Assembly: GCA_031422915.1 (NCBI GenBank)
Contig: JANPEK010000318.1
Span: 1-27,906, forward strand
Reading direction: 5' to 3'
Length of the DNA stretch: 27,906 bases
From: JANMEX01 sp031422915
GTDB lineage: Bacteria > Pseudomonadota > Alphaproteobacteria > Rhizobiales > Rhizobiaceae
The translations under genes were made by a program, and so were the position numbers. Position 1 is the first letter of the stretch. Every line of letters starts with the position of its first letter. Positions 15,772 through 24,324 of the stretch are shown one piece after another. Under the pieces are notes generated by a model. That model saw only the letters and a program-made list of their open reading frames with translations. It did not search any database and was not told where the DNA came from.

Positions 15772-17082
15772 TCAAACGTAGCGGTTGACGATGTTCTCCA
15801 GCAGTTCCTGTCTGCCTGAGCGCGGCTGCGGGTTGATGTTCTTCTTCTCCACCCGTTCGGCAATCTCTTCAAGCGAACGCTTGCCAGACAGCATGGCCTT
15901 GGCTTCCGCACTCTTCCAGCCCGCGTAACGCTCTTCAACGTGGCTGATCAGCGCTTTGTCCTCATAAAGCTTCGCAGCCGCCTTGAAAGCACGGGCGCAA
16001 GTGTCCATGCCGCCGATATGGCCGATCAGCAGGTCTTCCGGATCCAGCGATTGGCGCCGCAATTTGGCATCAAAGTTGGTGCCGCCAGTCTTGAGCCCGC
16101 CAGCCTTGATGACCTCGTAATAGGCGAGAGCCATTTCCGGCACATTGTTCGGAAACTGGTCCGTATCCCAGCCGGACTGGTAGTCATTACGGTTCATGTC
16201 GATTGAGCCGAAAATTCCGAGCGCACTGGCCAGTGAAAGTTCATGCTCGAACAGATGACCGGCAAGGATCGCGTGGCCTTGCTCGATGTTCACCTTCACT
16301 TCCTTTTCCAGCCCGTGCCGCTTGAGGAAGCCATAGACGGTCGCCACATCGTAGTCGTACTGGTGCTTGGACGGCTCCTGTGGCTTCGGCTCGATCAGAA
16401 TTGCTCCCTTGAAGCCGATCTTGTATTTGTACTCGACCACCAGATTGAGGAACCGGCCCATTTGCGCATCTTCGCGTGCCAGATCGGTGTTGAGCAGTGT
16501 CTCATAGCCCTCGCGTCCGCCCCACAGCACATAGTTTGCGCCGCCAAGCGTCTTCGTGGCGTCCATGCACGACTTCACGGTCGCCGCCGAATAGGCGAAC
16601 ACATCCGGATCGGGATTGGTCGAAGCGCCGGACATGAACCTGCGGTGCGAGAAGAGATTGGCCGTGCCCCACAACAGCTTGACGCCGGTCTTCTTCTGCC
16701 TTTCAGCGAAAATATCGACAATGACCTCAAGATTCTTGCGGCTCTCGGCAAAAGTCGCGCCCTCAGGGCGAACATCCGCGTCATGGAAGCAGTAGAATGG
16801 CGTGCCAAGCAGCGTGAACATTTCAAACGCCACGTCAGCCTTCAACTTGGCATGATCCATCGTATCGCCGAACCATGGCCGGTCAAACGTTTGCCCGCCA
16901 AACGGATCGCCGCCCTGCCAGGCGAACGAATGCCAATAGGCGACCGCAAAGCGCAGATGCTCTTCCATCCGCTTGCCAAGTACCACTTCATCCTTGTTGT
17001 AATGGCGATAGGCGAGCGGATTGGTCGAGTCCGGTCCTTCATACTTGATCGGTTCGATGTCTTTGAAAAAACCGGTGCTCAC
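15772..17082 (-). CDS. xylA: Xylose isomerase, GTG start
   Basis: Converts D-xylose to D-xylulose with divalent metals; cytoplasmic. The 436-residue product is a class II type with the N-terminal extension. The catalytic His100 and Asp103 are in FHDADVRPEG, metal ligands Glu231 and Lys233 in LIEPKPQEP, and further ligands in EQGHAILAGH and in SIDMNRND/WDTDQFP. The initiation codon is GTG at 17080-17082, overlapping the xylB stop as GTGA, with AAAGGAG 7 nt upstream on the mRNA. This indicates translational coupling in an xylB-xylA unit. Family and function are certain. Confidence 0.98.
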   Translation of the reverse strand: MSTGFFKDIEPIKYEGPDSTNPLAYRHYNKDEVVLGKRMEEHLRFAVAYWHSFAWQGGDPFGGQTFDRPWFGDTMDHAKLKADVAFEMFTLLGTPFYCFHDADVRPEGATFAESRKNLEVIVDIFAERQKKTGVKLLWGTANLFSHRRFMSGASTNPDPDVFAYSAATVKSCMDATKTLGGANYVLWGGREGYETLLNTDLAREDAQMGRFLNLVVEYKYKIGFKGAILIEPKPQEPSKHQYDYDVATVYGFLKRHGLEKEVKVNIEQGHAILAGHLFEHELSLASALGIFGSIDMNRNDYQSGWDTDQFPNNVPEMALAYYEVIKAGGLKTGGTNFDAKLRRQSLDPEDLLIGHIGGMDTCARAFKAAAKLYEDKALISHVEERYAGWKSAEAKAMLSGKRSLEEIAERVEKKNINPQPRSGRQELLENIVNRYV

Positions 17083-18539
17083 AGCTGGACTCCTTTGATG
17101 GCGGGGTAATGGTTTTTGTAGGCGTGATAGGCATGCGAAAACGCATCGGTGAGCGCGTCATCAGGCTCGATGGTGCGCTCAGTAGCGGGTGGCTGGCAGA
17201 TCAGAAACGGATCGGCGCCTTCTGCCGCAATCAGTCCAAGACGTGCTGCACCGAACGCCGCGCCAAAATCGCCTTCCGCCGGAATGTCAACCGGCATGTT
17301 CAACGTCGTCGCAATCACTTTCAGCCAATAGTCAGAGCGCGATCCGCCGCCGACTGCCGACACACGGCCAAGCTCGGTTCCAGCGCTGCGCAGCGCTTCG
17401 AGGCTGTCGCGCACGGCAAATGCCACACCTTCAACCACCGCCTTCGTCAGCGCCGTGGCGTCAGATTCATGTCCAAGCCCCGTGAATGCGCCACGGATAG
17501 CGGCGTCATTGTGCGGTGTGCGCTCGCCGGAAAGATAGGGCATGAACGTGACTGGTCCTGGCCGTTTCAGGTCAGCACCAAGCGAACCAGTCAGCGCCGC
17601 AGCGTCACGGCCTGTCAGGTTTACAAGCCAGTTCAAACTGTCGGTCGCAGACAGGATCACGCCCATCTGGTGCCATGTGTTCGGCACCGCATGGCAGAAC
17701 GCGTGCACCGCAGAGTCCGGATTGGGCAGATAGCGCTCGTTGGAGGCAAACAACACGCCCGATGTGCCAAGCGACACAAACGCCGTGCCAGGTGCCACCG
17801 CTCCAAGTCCGCAGGCCGATGCCGCATTGTCGCCAGCCCCGCCAGCAACCACCACGCCGGGCTGCATACCCCAGCGCGCCGCAAGCTCCGCCCGCAAGGT
17901 GCCGGACACATCCGTGCCCTCGACAAGGTCAGGCATATGTTCAAGTTCAAGGCCGGTCGCCGCGAGCAGACGAGGATCCCATTTGCGGTTCCCGGTATCG
18001 AGCCATGAAGTTCCCGCAGCATCCGACATTTCGGACACATGCTCGCCGGTCAGCCAATGGCGCAGATAATCCTTGGGCAAAAGCACCCGGCGGATTTTGG
18101 CAAATACCTCCGGTTCGTTGCGCGCCACCCACAGGAGCTTGGGTGCAGTAAAGCCGGGAAACACAATGTTTCCAGTCAGTTGCCGGAAGATCGGCTGACT
18201 GTCGAGCTCATGAGCCTCGGCGTGACTGCGGGTGTCGTTCCATAAGATACAGGGACGAAGCGCCCGGTCGTCGCTGTCCATGAGCGTCGCGCCATGCATG
18301 TGACCTGACAATCCGATGCCGCGCACGCGTGCAAGCAGCCCGCCATGGTTGGCTTTCAACGCGTCAATCGCCGCTGTCGTCGCTGCAACCCAATCACTCG
18401 GTTCTTGCTCTGACCAGCCCGGATGCGGCCGCGATACATCCATCGCATGGGAAGCAGAGGCCAGAATCTTCTGGTCTTCGTCCATTATGATGACTTTGGA
18501 ACTGGAAGTTCCCAGATCAATACCAAGATAGGTGGTCAT
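17079..18539 (-). CDS. xylB: Xylulokinase (FGGY family)
   Basis: Phosphorylates D-xylulose to xylulose-5-phosphate, feeding the pentose-phosphate pathway. The 486-residue product has the phosphate-1 loop GIDLGTSSSK starting at residue 6 (Asp8 in the position of the E. coli metal/ATP aspartate), the substrate-recognition segment LSGHMHGATLMD at 77-88, and the catalytic base Asp237 in GGAGDNAAS. The ATG at 18539 places the ATPase loop at the N-terminus as in all family members; a 42-residue longer frame has no homology-like features. An AAAGAG ribosome site precedes it. It lies 49 nt after xylR and overlaps xylA at its end. Confidence 0.97.
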   Translation of the reverse strand: MTTYLGIDLGTSSSKVIIMDEDQKILASASHAMDVSRPHPGWSEQEPSDWVAATTAAIDALKANHGGLLARVRGIGLSGHMHGATLMDSDDRALRPCILWNDTRSHAEAHELDSQPIFRQLTGNIVFPGFTAPKLLWVARNEPEVFAKIRRVLLPKDYLRHWLTGEHVSEMSDAAGTSWLDTGNRKWDPRLLAATGLELEHMPDLVEGTDVSGTLRAELAARWGMQPGVVVAGGAGDNAASACGLGAVAPGTAFVSLGTSGVLFASNERYLPNPDSAVHAFCHAVPNTWHQMGVILSATDSLNWLVNLTGRDAAALTGSLGADLKRPGPVTFMPYLSGERTPHNDAAIRGAFTGLGHESDATALTKAVVEGVAFAVRDSLEALRSAGTELGRVSAVGGGSRSDYWLKVIATTLNMPVDIPAEGDFGAAFGAARLGLIAAEGADPFLICQPPATERTIEPDDALTDAFSHAYHAYKNHYPAIKGVQL

Positions 18540-18588
18540 ACGTTGGCTCTTTATATGGTCTGCGTTGGGAGTATGGTGCGCTGGAAAG

Positions 18589-19833
18589 TCATGCGACCTC
18601 CAGTATGGAAACGTCACGACTGGACAAATGGTCCGGCCCGCTGGCCACCTTTTCGTCAACGGCAAGCAGCGCGGTGACAGTTGCCCCTTGACGGATCAGG
18701 GGCAGTTCAAATTCGAACAGTTGATGCTCGAAATGTGCATCAAATCCGCCCGAATTCGACCCGGATATGCAGGCGCGGATGTAGGGCTCGCAAATGTCAA
18801 AGGCAGCGGTACCGGAGCCGACAAAGGCGATAGGCACAGGATCAGTCAATGCGAACAGGCTGGCAAGGCCGGTCCCGATCGCCTCTGCAGCTTCCTTGTA
18901 AGCACGCCGCTCCGGACCGTCGGACAGGCGCGCCCTTCTGGCGAGTGTGCGCATGTCGAGGCCCGACAGCTCAACCGGCGGCAGCGCGTCGTCCGGCAGG
19001 CCGTGTGCCGCGCGCCAGATCGCATAGTCACCGGCGTAAGCTTCGATGCACCCGCGCGCGCCGCAGCGGCATAATGCGCCATTGTGCTTGTAAAGCATGT
19101 GTCCAAATTCAGCAGCAGACGAGCTGCGCCCGGCAAACAAGCGGCCATTGAGATAAAGCCCCATGCCGATGCCATGCGACAACAGCACAGCAAGACAATC
19201 CCGTCCATAACGCTCCGGCTCCAGCCAGCGCAGCGCCACCGCGATCATCGAACAATCATTGGCGACAGTCACCGGGCAGCCGAATTCACTCTGCAGATAG
19301 TCGGCCAGATGAACATTGCGCCCGGCGGCAATCGGCGACCACAGCAAGTCCCGCCCTTCCGCGTCCGTGCGGCCCTGCACAGCCATGACGATGGACGAAG
19401 GCTGCTCAACACGGGCGTTGGACAGCGCGACGCGTATCAGCTGCGTGCAGCGCACCAACAAGTCCTCCCCCGAGCAGGCCGCCGTTGAAAACCGTTGATC
19501 AAGTTCATGGATCGCCTTGCCGGTGTAATCACTGACCCCGACCGAAAGCTGATTATGGGTCAATTCCACTGAAACGACATGTGCCCGGGCAGGGGCCAGC
19601 CCAATGGCAATCTGCGGCCGCCCGCGGCGGCTTCCTGCCGGCTCAAACTCGCGCTGTTCGGCAAGAGCCCCTTCATTCAGCAAATCCGATGTGATGGCCG
19701 AGACGGTTGAGGGCGAAAGGGAAGTCGCCGCACAAAGATCTGTGCGCGACATCGTCGCGCCGCGGCGCAATGCTGCGATCACCACAGCACGGTTTTGCCG
19801 CCGGACCAGATCCGACCCCGCCTTCAACTGCAC
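18589..19833 (-). CDS. xylR: ROK-family transcriptional repressor, probable XylR, GTG start
   Basis: Probably represses the divergent xylFHG genes and its own xylR-xylB-xylA unit, releasing DNA when xylose binds. The 414-residue product has an N-terminal winged helix-turn-helix (about 26-60, with SRTDLCAATSLSPSTVSAIT) and a ROK sugar-kinase-like domain whose zinc site is intact: His245 (FGHM) and CRCGARGC with Cys255, 257 and 262. The start is set at GTG 19831-19833 because GGAGGAG lies 6 nt upstream. A longer in-frame GTG at 19926 would overlap the divergent promoter and add 31 residues without evident features. The xylose ligand is inferred from context; the ROK assignment is certain. Confidence 0.9.
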   Translation of the reverse strand: MQLKAGSDLVRRQNRAVVIAALRRGATMSRTDLCAATSLSPSTVSAITSDLLNEGALAEQREFEPAGSRRGRPQIAIGLAPARAHVVSVELTHNQLSVGVSDYTGKAIHELDQRFSTAACSGEDLLVRCTQLIRVALSNARVEQPSSIVMAVQGRTDAEGRDLLWSPIAAGRNVHLADYLQSEFGCPVTVANDCSMIAVALRWLEPERYGRDCLAVLLSHGIGMGLYLNGRLFAGRSSSAAEFGHMLYKHNGALCRCGARGCIEAYAGDYAIWRAAHGLPDDALPPVELSGLDMRTLARRARLSDGPERRAYKEAAEAIGTGLASLFALTDPVPIAFVGSGTAAFDICEPYIRACISGSNSGGFDAHFEHQLFEFELPLIRQGATVTALLAVDEKVASGPDHLSSRDVSILEVA

Positions 19834-19881
19834 AATTTGCTCCTCCCGAGAACCGCTGCCCCTCCTCAATTTGGCAACAGT

Positions 19882-19904
19882 TTGGACTGGTCCTTTCGGT
19901 CCAA
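19882..19904. promoter_or_regulatory. Candidate XylR operator in the xylR-xylF control region
   Basis: Nested palindromes are present: TTGGAC (19882-19887) mirrors GTCCAA (19899-19904), and inside it GGAC-TG-GTCC (19884-19893) is a perfect short palindrome. It lies between the divergent start codons. The binding protein is inferred to be the adjacent ROK regulator. Confidence 0.4.
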
Positions 19905-19919
19905 TCCTTGAAAACAATG

Positions 19920-19948
19920 TTGACACAGGTTTGAATTTGAGTCACTAT
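19920..19948 (+). promoter_or_regulatory. Candidate promoter for xylFHG
   Basis: A perfect TTGACA (19920-19925) is followed after 17 nt by CACTAT (19943-19948), or after 19 nt by CTATTT. The predicted start near 19955 leaves a leader of about 93 nt before the xylF ATG at 20048. Confidence 0.5.
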
Positions 19949-19951
19949 TTT

Positions 19952-19966
19952 TTTCGGCGCTCGAAA
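19952..19966. promoter_or_regulatory. Second candidate operator at the xylF transcription start
   Basis: TTTCG-N5-CGAAA (19952-19956 with 19962-19966) overlaps the predicted transcription start, where a repressor would block initiation. The arms are short (5 bp), so chance is possible. Confidence 0.3.
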
Positions 19967-20047
19967 TAAAGAGTGTCTGCTGCTGACGGGATGAGTACCG
20001 TCATGCAAGTTTTGAAAATGTGCCCCAACGGGCATCGGGAGGAACTA

Positions 20048-21085
20048 ATGAAGAAATTTGCCGCCGCCCTCGCGGGCGCTGTGTTCGTAATGTCTTTCGC
20101 CGCGCCTGCGCTGGCCAAGGACAAGACTATCGCCGTGTCCTGGAAGACCTTCCAGGAAGAGCGCTGGAAGACCGACGAAGCCGCCATCAAGGCTGTAGTT
20201 GAAGCCGCTGGCGACAAGTACATCTCGACGGATGCGCAAGGCTCCGCCCAGAAACAGGCTGCCGATATCGAAGGCCTGATTTCCCAGAAGGTTGATGTCA
20301 TTCTCGTCGTCGCTTTCGACAGTGATGCCATCCTGCCGTCAATCAAGGCAATCAACGACGCTGGTATCAAGGCAATTGCCTATGACGTCCAGTTCGAAGA
20401 TCCGTCAGCGCTCTACGTGACGTTCGACAACGTCGGCGTTGGCCGTCTGATGGCCAAGGAAATCCTCGCTGCCAAGCCGGAAGGCAACTATGCCTTCATC
20501 AAGGGCGACAAGGGTGATCCGAACGCAACCTTCCTGTTCATGGGCATCACCGAAGTTCTCAAAGAGAGCATGGACGCCGGCAAGATCAAGAACGTCTGTG
20601 AAACCTTCACTGACGGCTGGAAGCCGGACAATGCCCAGAAGAACATGGAACAGTGCCTGACCGCCAACGGCAACAAGATCGATGCCGTTGTTTCGGAAAA
20701 TGACGGCATGGCATCCGGTGTTGTTGCAGCCCTTGAAGCACAGGGCCTTGCAGGCACTGTGCCGGTTTCGGGTCAGGATGGCGACAAGGCCGCTCTGAAC
20801 CGCGTTGCAATCGGAACCCAAACTGTTTCGATCTGGAAAGACGCGCGCGCCCTCGGCAAGGTCGCAGCTGAAGCAGCTGTTGCAATGGCTGGCGGCACCG
20901 CAATGGACGCGCTTCCGGGCGTTGCCAAGTTCTCTGATGGCAAGAACAAGGTTGAAATGAACTCGATCCTGCTCGCGCCGACCCCGATCACCAAGGCTAA
21001 TCTTGACGCAGTGATCTCCGCTGGCTGGATTACCAAGGAAGAAGCTTGTGCCGGCGTCAAGGACGGCGTTGAGGCTTGCAAGTAA
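20048..21085 (+). CDS. xylF: D-xylose ABC transporter, periplasmic binding protein
   Basis: Captures D-xylose in the periplasm and delivers it to XylHG. The 345-residue precursor has a clear signal peptide: MKK, a hydrophobic core, and a likely cleavage after APALA (residue 23). The mature part is a type 1 periplasmic-binding fold with XylF-like landmarks: the early IAVSWKTFQEERW segment, VILVVAFDSDAI, SENDGMASGVVAALEAQGL and the SGQDGDKAAL hinge near the C-terminal half, and TQTVSIWKD. The ATG at 20048 is chosen for GGGAGGAA upstream and the signal peptide; a start 25 codons earlier would block export. It is first in the xylFHG operon, with a terminator after it that would favour high XylF relative to XylHG. 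Ribose- or fructose-type binding is less likely given xylAB next door. Confidence 0.94.
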   Translation: MKKFAAALAGAVFVMSFAAPALAKDKTIAVSWKTFQEERWKTDEAAIKAVVEAAGDKYISTDAQGSAQKQAADIEGLISQKVDVILVVAFDSDAILPSIKAINDAGIKAIAYDVQFEDPSALYVTFDNVGVGRLMAKEILAAKPEGNYAFIKGDKGDPNATFLFMGITEVLKESMDAGKIKNVCETFTDGWKPDNAQKNMEQCLTANGNKIDAVVSENDGMASGVVAALEAQGLAGTVPVSGQDGDKAALNRVAIGTQTVSIWKDARALGKVAAEAAVAMAGGTAMDALPGVAKFSDGKNKVEMNSILLAPTPITKANLDAVISAGWITKEEACAGVKDGVEACK

Positions 21086-21154
21086 GTCAAGCCTTGCAGG
21101 TGAAACTGGCTTTGCAAGTATCACTTGCCTGACTTGAACGATTGAACCAACATG

Positions 21155-21189
21155 ACCGCGTCACTTGAAAAAAGTGGCGCGGTTTTTTT
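21155..21189 (+). terminator. Intrinsic terminator between xylF and xylH
   Basis: A 12-bp stem (21155-21166 with 21172-21183; one G-U pair) with loop GAAAA is followed by seven T (21183-21189). It is a textbook intrinsic terminator inside the operon, so it probably acts partially, with read-through giving less XylHG than XylF. Confidence 0.85.
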
Positions 21190-21232
21190 GGGAGTAGTCT
21201 TATCGGGACAACCGCATAACGGGGAGGGAAAC

Positions 21233-22636
21233 ATGTCTAATACGACCCAAGGCTCGCAAGGCCCGGCCACGGTAGAGGAAAGTGCGTTCACGCGTTTCCT
21301 GCGTGCCACAGAAATTGATGCGCGCATTCTCGGCATGATCGCCGCGCTGCTGGCCATCTGGTGCATTTTCGATATCTGGAGCGGAATCATCCGTCCAAAC
21401 GATGGTCTGTTCGGCGGTTCGTTTCTGACGCCGCGCAACATCTGGACGCTGTTTGTCCAGACATCGTCCATCGCCGTCATGACCACAGGCATGGTGCTGA
21501 TTATTGTGATGCGCCAAATTGACCTGTCAGTAGGCTCGATGCTCAGCCTGATCGCTGTCGCTGGCGCGGTCATTCAAGTCTATCATCTCGCACCCGCACT
21601 CGGGGTTGGCCATCCGGCAATCTGGATATTGGCTATTGTGATGATTGTTGCGCTCGGAACCCTGATCGGGGCGTTCAACGGCTATCTGACAGCCTATGCG
21701 CAGATACCCTCGTTCATCGTCACGCTCGGCGGCCTGATCGGCTACTCCGGTGTGGCGTTTCTCCTTGCCAAAGGCGAAACAGTCGCGCCGATGGACAAGA
21801 CATTCAAAATCATTGGTGGCGGCATACCTGCATCATGGATTGGACCGGTGTGGAGCTGGGCGCTGGCATTGTTCGCGTGCGCCGCAATTGTGTTTGCAAT
21901 CACCAACGGGCGCAAACAAAGGCAACGGTTCAAGTTTCCACTTCGCCCGATGTGGGCCGAAGTAACGCTTGCTTCGATTGGCAGCTTCGGCGTTCTAGCA
22001 ATAACGGGAATCTTCAACAGCTATCCCTGGCCGCCCAAGCTGATAGAGCAATATGCGGTTGCCAACCAGGTTCTTATCCCGGCAGGCATCGAGGACCGTG
22101 ACGGCAACGCGATTTGCATGGCGGCTGACAAGGTAGTTCGGTGCGCAGAAGGTCTCATTTATTACACCGGTTACGCGGTACCGGTGCTGATCGCGCTGGC
22201 GGTTGGTGCCATCATGACATTTATTTCCACCCGCACGCGCTTTGGCCGTTATGTCTATGCCATCGGTGGAAACCCTGAAGCTGCCGAACTTGCCGGCATC
22301 AACACCCGCCTGATGAAGGTCAAGGTGTTCGCGCTGATGGGTTTTCTTGTCGGCATTTCGGCGATCATCTCGTCGGCCCGCCTTGACGCGGCCACCAATG
22401 CGCTGGGTTCGCTCAACGAGCTCTACGTGATCGCGGCCGCTGTTATCGGCGGCACATCGCTGGCAGGCGGCGTCGGCACGATCTACGGCGCCATGCTTGG
22501 CGCACTCTTGATGCAATCGATCATCTCCGGCATGTCGCTGCTCAATCTGCCGGCGGCTTTCCAGAACATTGTTGTCGGCTCGGTGCTGGTGCTCGCGGTC
22601 TTCCTCGATCAGCTTTACCTTCGCCGTGTGAAATAA
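21233..22636 (+). CDS. xylH: D-xylose ABC transporter, permease
   Basis: Inner-membrane channel subunit of the xylose importer (BPD_transp_2 family). The 467-residue product has about ten hydrophobic segments, the SVGSMLSL and FIVTLGGLIGYSG regions typical of the family, the cytoplasmic coupling segment TRFGRYVYAIGGNPEAAELA at 335-354, and the C-terminal LAGGVGTIYGAMLGALLM. It is longer than E. coli XylH (393), mainly through the region 225-312, which includes an extramembrane loop with Cys295 and Cys304. The ATG at 21233 has GGGGAGGG 5 nt upstream; a start 27 codons earlier would lie within the terminator. xylG follows after 12 nt. Confidence 0.94.
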   Translation: MSNTTQGSQGPATVEESAFTRFLRATEIDARILGMIAALLAIWCIFDIWSGIIRPNDGLFGGSFLTPRNIWTLFVQTSSIAVMTTGMVLIIVMRQIDLSVGSMLSLIAVAGAVIQVYHLAPALGVGHPAIWILAIVMIVALGTLIGAFNGYLTAYAQIPSFIVTLGGLIGYSGVAFLLAKGETVAPMDKTFKIIGGGIPASWIGPVWSWALALFACAAIVFAITNGRKQRQRFKFPLRPMWAEVTLASIGSFGVLAITGIFNSYPWPPKLIEQYAVANQVLIPAGIEDRDGNAICMAADKVVRCAEGLIYYTGYAVPVLIALAVGAIMTFISTRTRFGRYVYAIGGNPEAAELAGINTRLMKVKVFALMGFLVGISAIISSARLDAATNALGSLNELYVIAAAVIGGTSLAGGVGTIYGAMLGALLMQSIISGMSLLNLPAAFQNIVVGSVLVLAVFLDQLYLRRVK

Positions 22637-22648
22637 GGGAGCAAGGCA

Positions 22649-23464
22649 ATGGCAACTGTAGAAATGAACACTGGCAATGCTTCCGCAAATCGCGGCACAC
22701 CGCTGATCGAAATGCGCGACATCTCGATCGCTTTTGGCGGCATCAGGGCTGTCGATCAGGCGTCGGTCGATCTTCATCCCGGTGAGGTCGTCGGGCTTCT
22801 CGGCCACAATGGTGCGGGAAAATCAACGCTGATCAAAATCCTGTCCGGTGCCTACCGGCGCGATCACGGCCAGATTTTCATTGATGGCAAAGAAGTGTCG
22901 ATCCAGAATCCGCGCGATGCCAAGGCGCAAGGGATTGAGACCATCTACCAGACGCTGGCGCTCGCCGACAATGTGGATGCGGCCGCCAACCTCTATCTCG
23001 GCCGCGAACTGCAAACGCGCTTCGGCACGCTTGACGATGTCGCGATGGAGTCCGAGGCGCGCAAGGTGATGCACCGGCTCAACCCGAACTTCCGCCGCTT
23101 CAAGGAGCCGGTGATGAAACTGTCTGGCGGCCAGCGCCAGTCGGTTGCCATCGCCCGCGCCATTCTGTTCAACGCGCGCATACTGATCATGGACGAACCA
23201 ACGGCAGCGCTCGGCCCGCAGGAAACCGCGCAGGTCGGCGAGCTGATCAAGCAGCTGAAGGCGGAAGGCATTGGCATCTTCCTCATCAGCCATGACTTGC
23301 ACGATGTGTTCGATTTGGCCGACCGCCTCTGCGTGATGAAAAACGGCAAAGTCGTCGGCACGGCCAAAACCACCGATGTCGATCATGACGAGGTGCTCGG
23401 CATGATCATCGCAGGCAAGTGCCCGAAAGGCGCAATCCCGGGTCCGGGCGCACTCACGCACTGA
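22649..23464 (+). CDS. xylG: D-xylose ABC transporter, ATP-binding protein (single domain)
   Basis: Powers xylose import by ATP hydrolysis. The 271-residue product has one complete ABC cassette: Walker A GHNGAGKST at 52-60, Q-loop Gln101, signature LSGGQ at 158-162, Walker B LIMDEP at 179-184, and the switch His215. The E. coli XylG/RbsA type has two fused cassettes of about 500 residues; here a homodimer of the single-domain protein is expected, as in the rhizobial fructose system FrcA. The ATG has a GGGAG ribosome site and follows xylH by 12 nt. A strong terminator lies 25 nt after the stop, closing the operon. There is no frame break or second cassette remnant downstream, so it is not a truncation. 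Confidence 0.92.
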   Translation: MATVEMNTGNASANRGTPLIEMRDISIAFGGIRAVDQASVDLHPGEVVGLLGHNGAGKSTLIKILSGAYRRDHGQIFIDGKEVSIQNPRDAKAQGIETIYQTLALADNVDAAANLYLGRELQTRFGTLDDVAMESEARKVMHRLNPNFRRFKEPVMKLSGGQRQSVAIARAILFNARILIMDEPTAALGPQETAQVGELIKQLKAEGIGIFLISHDLHDVFDLADRLCVMKNGKVVGTAKTTDVDHDEVLGMIIAGKCPKGAIPGPGALTH

Positions 23465-23488
23465 CCATGGGCGCATCGTGAAACAAAG

Positions 23489-23519
23489 AAAACCCGCCGG
23501 ATCGCGTCGGCGGGTTTTT
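23489..23519 (+). terminator. Intrinsic terminator of xylFHG
   Basis: The stem AACCCGCCG (23491-23499) / CGGCGGGTT (23508-23516) has an 8-nt loop, and flanking A and T extend pairing to about 11 bp. It is followed by T-rich sequence to 23519, right after the xylG stop. Confidence 0.88.
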
Positions 23520-23619
23520 CGTTGCTTGCCGCAAACCGGCCACCGCCACGCGCATTTTGCGCTTGCGTTCTTGCACGCCATGCAGGAAGCAATCTTCTTG
23601 CGGACGATGGAGTGACCTG

Positions 23620-24324
23620 ATGAAGAAAGTGTATGACAATGCAGCCGCGGCGCTCGACGGACTTTTGTTCGACGGCATGTTCATCGCCGCTGGCGGCTTT
23701 GGCCTTTGCGGCATTCCCGAACTGCTGATCGCGGCGATTCGCGACAATGGCGCGAAAAATCTGACCATTGCCTCCAACAATGCCGGCGTTGATGGCTTTG
23801 GTCTTGGCGTGCTTCTGGAAACCCGGCAGGTCAAGAAAATGCTCTCGTCCTATGTCGGCGAAAACGCCGAGTTCATGCGGCAATATCTGTCGGGCGAATT
23901 GGAGCTGGAATTCAACCCGCAGGGAACGCTCGCCGAGCGCATGCGGGCGGGCGGCGCTGGCATTCCCGGCTTTTATACCAAGACCGGCGTCGGCACGGTG
24001 ATCGCCGAGGGCAAGGAGCACAAGGACTTTGACGGCCAGACCTACATTCTGGAGCGCGGCATTTTTGCCGATCTCTCCATCGTCAAGGCGTGGAAGGCGG
24101 ACGCCACCGGAAACCTCGTATTCCGCAAAACCGCCCGCAACTTCAATCCGCCAGCCGCGACGTGCGGCAAGGTCTGCGTCGCGGAGGTCGAGGAAATCGT
24201 ACCCGTCGGCTCACTCGACCCGGACGCCATCCACGTGCCGGGCATCTATGTGCACCGGCTTATCCAAGGCCAACACGAAAAGCGCATCGAACAGCGCACA
24301 ACACGCAAACGGGAGGCAGCATAA
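23620..24324 (+). CDS. scoA: 3-oxoacid CoA-transferase, subunit A
   Basis: Alpha subunit of a class I CoA-transferase, probably succinyl-CoA:acetoacetate CoA-transferase, used to activate acetoacetate from ketone or PHB turnover. The 234-residue product has the glycine-rich GGFGLCGIP at 25-33 and family segments LTIASNNAGVDGFGLG, GGAGIPGFYTKTGVGT and ARNFNPPAATCGKVCVAEVEEIV. The ATG at 23620 has GGAG 7 nt upstream; a 21-codon extension has no supporting features. The stop TAA shares its last base with the ATG of the small ORF that follows. A beta-ketoadipate role (PcaI) cannot be excluded, but no pca gene is nearby. No firm promoter was identified in the 100-nt gap after the xylG terminator. 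Confidence 0.94.
   Translation: MKKVYDNAAAALDGLLFDGMFIAAGGFGLCGIPELLIAAIRDNGAKNLTIASNNAGVDGFGLGVLLETRQVKKMLSSYVGENAEFMRQYLSGELELEFNPQGTLAERMRAGGAGIPGFYTKTGVGTVIAEGKEHKDFDGQTYILERGIFADLSIVKAWKADATGNLVFRKTARNFNPPAATCGKVCVAEVEEIVPVGSLDPDAIHVPGIYVHRLIQGQHEKRIEQRTTRKREAA

Noticed and set aside
19834..19926. Longer XylR beginning at GTG 19926
   Set aside because: It would span the divergent promoter and operator region, while the GTG at 19833 has a near-ideal ribosome site.
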